A stretch of 6,971 nt of DNA, from positions 1-6,971 of the forward strand of contig JACKBN010000034.1 in NCBI GenBank assembly GCA_020634565.1. Direction: 5' to 3'. This document shows positions 5,012 through 6,971 of the stretch, in pieces. Position 1 is the stretch's first letter, and each line of letters begins with the position of its first letter. Position numbers and translations under genes: made by a program. The stretch comes from Ardenticatenaceae bacterium (GTDB taxonomy: Bacteria > Chloroflexota > Anaerolineae > Promineifilales > Promineifilaceae). The notes beneath the pieces are model-generated. The model saw only the letters and a program-made list of their open reading frames with translations, was not told the origin of the DNA and did no database searches.

Positions 5012-6832
5012 CTAGCCTTGGCGAAAACGTAGATGTACCGCACCCAGGTGAATTTCATCACCGTCGATGAGTTGGATGCCGTATTCCGGCACCTGCCGCT
5101 CATTGACCCAGGTGCCGCTGGTGCTTTGCTCGTCGAAGATGCGGTAATGATTGCCCTCCAGCATCAGGCTGGCGTGCAGGCGTGACATGGTGACATCGTT
5201 TTCAAAGGCGATGTTCGCTTGATTGGGCGAACGGCCGATTCGCACCACAGCCATGCTCAACGGAATCGGGGAGGAAAGCTGAGACACTGCTTCCAGCACT
5301 TCCAAATAGGCGACAGTGTGGGTGGGTGTGTAAGCGGCTTGCTGCTGCTCGGCAAATGGTTCGCGAGGGCGTGAAGGACCACGCGGAATAATGCTGCCCA
5401 GGTTGGTAAGACGGCCGTTGCGCCATAACCAAATCAGCACCGCCAGCACCACAATAAGCGCAAAAATCACCAGGAGGAAGCGTAAAATTAGCCCCAGTAA
5501 CCCGTTGCCAGCATCCAGTTCTTCGGGGATTTCCCGCGGACCTTCATTCACAGTTAGCACCACAATGGGGCTGGTGGCCTGGATGCCCTGGTCATCCATA
5601 ATCACCATTTCGACGCTGTTGTTGCCGTAGGTCAGGCTGGTGACATCCGCCTGGAAGTTGGCAATTTCCTCCAGGGGCACGTCGTATGAAACGCCATTAA
5701 CGCGCAGTTGGGCGGCGGTAAGTTCGCGCTCAATGCCGTCTAGCCAGGTAACGGCCGTACTAAATTGCAACCTCACCGCCTCATCCAGATCAGGTAAGGA
5801 AAGGGTGCGGCTTTCGCTGGCCAGGTTGATGACCACGCTGGGTAAATTGTTGGGGATGTCCACCGTGGTTTCGGCTGAAATGCTGGGATTGCTGGCCAGG
5901 CTAACCGTCACGGGGAAGGTACCAGCTTCCAGCGCCGTCACCGTGTAGCGAATGCGGGCCTGATCACGGAAGCTGGTGATGCGGTTCCAGACGAGGGGAA
6001 GATCAGCTGTGTTGTCTAGCTGCACGGCAATACCGCCGGTTTGGGCGGCCACACCTGCCAGAAAATCCTGGCCGAAGCTGACCGTAGAGATATTTTCATT
6101 GTCTAGCCAGATAGTGTGAACAGGAATGCCCCGTTCCAGGGCGTGATTCACCAAATCTTCTTCTTCAAAGCGGGTGCTCACCACGTCCGTGCCATCGGTC
6201 ATTAGCACCAGTGAGGTGGCCATGGCCGGATCGGGCTTGAGCGCTTCCAGTTCGTCGAGCAGGCTGGTGCTGCTGTCGATGAGCGCCGTGGCGCCGGTTT
6301 CTGGCTCCAGCGGCGTGGCGAACAAGTTGCGTACGCTGTTGAAAAAATTGGTCGGCTCCAACAGCTGAGCGGCTTCATTCTCGCCGACCTGATAAACCGC
6401 CACATAATCGACCTGTTCCTGCATGTTGCCTGCGCTGGCAAAATTTTCGATGGCTTGTTGCAGCAGGGGCAGCTCATCCACCACGCCGGGGGGAATGTCG
6501 ATGAGGAAGATGGTGAAGGTGCCAGCCGTGTGCACGCCCTGATATTCAATCAGGCCTACGGCGTTGCCGTTTTGCTCGATGTTGAGGGTTTCCTGGGAGA
6601 GATTGAGCGGGTTGCCTTGGGAATCACGGCCGTATACGTGCAATTCCACGCTGGGTAGGCTGCTTACGTCGCTGTTGGTAATGAAGAGTTGGGCTACGCT
6701 GGGGGTATCTTGGGCCAAGACGGCTTGCACTGAGCCCGCCGAAGTGGCCATTCCCGACAGCAGCACCATTGCCAGCAACGAAAGTAACAAGGACAGACGT
6801 CCTAACCAACCGCTTTTAATTGTTCGCATCAT
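5012..6832 (-). CDS. Transmembrane VWA-domain protein with cytoplasmic FHA domain
   Basis: The 606-residue protein has, in order: a signal peptide (hydrophobic 12-27, likely cleavage after VLA at 38-40); a VWA-like domain at about 105-290 with beta strand FTIFLID (106-112) and LVLMTDGTD (208-216); beta-rich, Ig-like sequence (291-430); one membrane helix (443-470) followed by positive RNGR (471-474); a proline/glutamine-rich linker; and an FHA domain at about 530-604 with RIGRS (531-535), the SRLHA core (550-554) and SGTWVN (572-577). The FHA core is intact and should bind phosphothreonine in the cytoplasm. The VWA metal site is degenerate: D112 is followed by IPPG in place of DxSxS, though T182 and D213 remain. 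A role as sensor or scaffold linking an external ligand to Ser/Thr-kinase signalling is inferred. The first of two adjacent ATGs is used; AGG lies five bases upstream of it. No clear functional tie to the respiratory genes. Confidence 0.9.
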   Translation of the reverse strand: MMRTIKSGWLGRLSLLLSLLAMVLLSGMATSAGSVQAVLAQDTPSVAQLFITNSDVSSLPSVELHVYGRDSQGNPLNLSQETLNIEQNGNAVGLIEYQGVHTAGTFTIFLIDIPPGVVDELPLLQQAIENFASAGNMQEQVDYVAVYQVGENEAAQLLEPTNFFNSVRNLFATPLEPETGATALIDSSTSLLDELEALKPDPAMATSLVLMTDGTDVVSTRFEEEDLVNHALERGIPVHTIWLDNENISTVSFGQDFLAGVAAQTGGIAVQLDNTADLPLVWNRITSFRDQARIRYTVTALEAGTFPVTVSLASNPSISAETTVDIPNNLPSVVINLASESRTLSLPDLDEAVRLQFSTAVTWLDGIERELTAAQLRVNGVSYDVPLEEIANFQADVTSLTYGNNSVEMVIMDDQGIQATSPIVVLTVNEGPREIPEELDAGNGLLGLILRFLLVIFALIVVLAVLIWLWRNGRLTNLGSIIPRGPSRPREPFAEQQQAAYTPTHTVAYLEVLEAVSQLSSPIPLSMAVVRIGRSPNQANIAFENDVTMSRLHASLMLEGNHYRIFDEQSTSGTWVNERQVPEYGIQLIDGDEIHLGAVHLRFRQG

Positions 6833-6862
6833 GTGAGCCTATCTCCCTGGATTTACCGTGCT

Positions 6863-6891
6863 ATAATAACAAACCGGGCGCAGAAAGTAAA
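6863..6891 (-). promoter_or_regulatory. Probable sigma70-type promoter for the VWA-FHA gene
   Basis: Read on the minus strand, TTTACT (6891-6886) and TATTAT (6868-6863) are separated by 17 bases. They match the -35 and -10 consensus at 4/6 and 5/6 positions. The predicted start site near 6856 would give a leader of about 24 bases. The same AT-rich block reads TATAAT on the plus strand, so it could also serve a divergent transcript. Confidence 0.5.
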
Positions 6892-6934
6892 CATAAAACA
6901 GCCTACGCGCACCCAGCGGGAAGCCTGCGGAAAT

Positions 6935-6971
6935 ATGGAGAAAAACGGCGAAGTCAGTCAAGAAATTAGAC
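6935..6971 (+). CDS. Possible 5' end of a divergent gene, cut by the window edge
   Basis: An ATG at 6935 opens a frame running to the window end (12 codons, MEKNGEVSQEIR). A weak purine stretch (GCGGAAA) precedes it, and a perfect TATAAT lies upstream on this strand at 6862-6867, although without a clear -35. The predicted peptide is hydrophilic and unrecognised. Twelve open codons are weak evidence, so this is only a possibility. Confidence 0.22.
   Translation, partial: MEKNGEVSQEIR

Larger units (their letters stand above)
1125..6633. repeat. Eight dispersed copies of the palindromic octamer ACGGCCGT
   Basis: Exact copies start at 1125, 2022, 2433, 2955, 4120, 5411, 5751 and 6626. All lie inside the three large genes. 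Six encode (N/Y)GR and two encode TAV, so two reading frames are used. About 0.1 copies would be expected in 7 kb of uniform random sequence. Near matches occur at 1217, 3310 and 5231. Confidence 0.75.

Overview
The window carries four convincing genes, all on the minus strand, and an edge that may hold the start of a divergent gene. Read in the direction of transcription (high to low coordinates) they are: a secreted/transmembrane VWA-FHA protein (6832-5012); an ArsR-type regulator (4789-4466); an octahaem c-type cytochrome of the tetrathionate reductase (OTR) family (4319-2871); and a large membrane cytochrome (2759-9) that fuses a seven-haem c-type domain to a dihaem b-type quinol-dehydrogenase domain.

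The last three genes look like one respiratory unit. The two cytochromes contain 8 and 7 CxxCH haem-c motifs, and the second adds a FdnI/HydC-type four-helix b domain. The likely electron path (inferred) is quinol, then haems b, then the seven-haem domain, then the octahaem reductase. The OTR substrate could be tetrathionate, nitrite, hydroxylamine or something unknown. The regulator sits first. Its leader holds a 9-6-9 inverted repeat, a good candidate for its own operator, and an 18-bp perfect palindrome matching the Crp-type consensus lies just upstream of a plausible promoter. The system therefore appears to be under both Crp/Fnr-type and ArsR-type control. Between the two cytochrome genes lies a striking palindromic element made of four plus four heptamers at 10-11-10 spacing.

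The VWA-FHA gene has its own promoter-like upstream sequence and is separated from the regulator by 222 bp containing an inverted repeat. I see no direct functional link to the respiratory genes. It has a degenerate MIDAS, an external VWA plus Ig-like region, one membrane helix and a cytoplasmic FHA domain.

Organism: a moderately GC-rich bacterium capable of anaerobic or metal/sulfur/nitrogen-oxide respiration. The VWA-TM-FHA architecture, the membrane-tethered OTR and the general protein style suggest Chloroflexota (Anaerolineae-like), but no marker gene is present and this is tentative. The octamer ACGGCCGT occurs eight times in 7 kb, always inside genes, which looks like a genome-wide signature word comparable in kind to cyanobacterial HIP1. 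No tRNA, rRNA, CRISPR array, transposase or other mobile-element gene was seen. There is no non-coding stretch longer than 300 bases.
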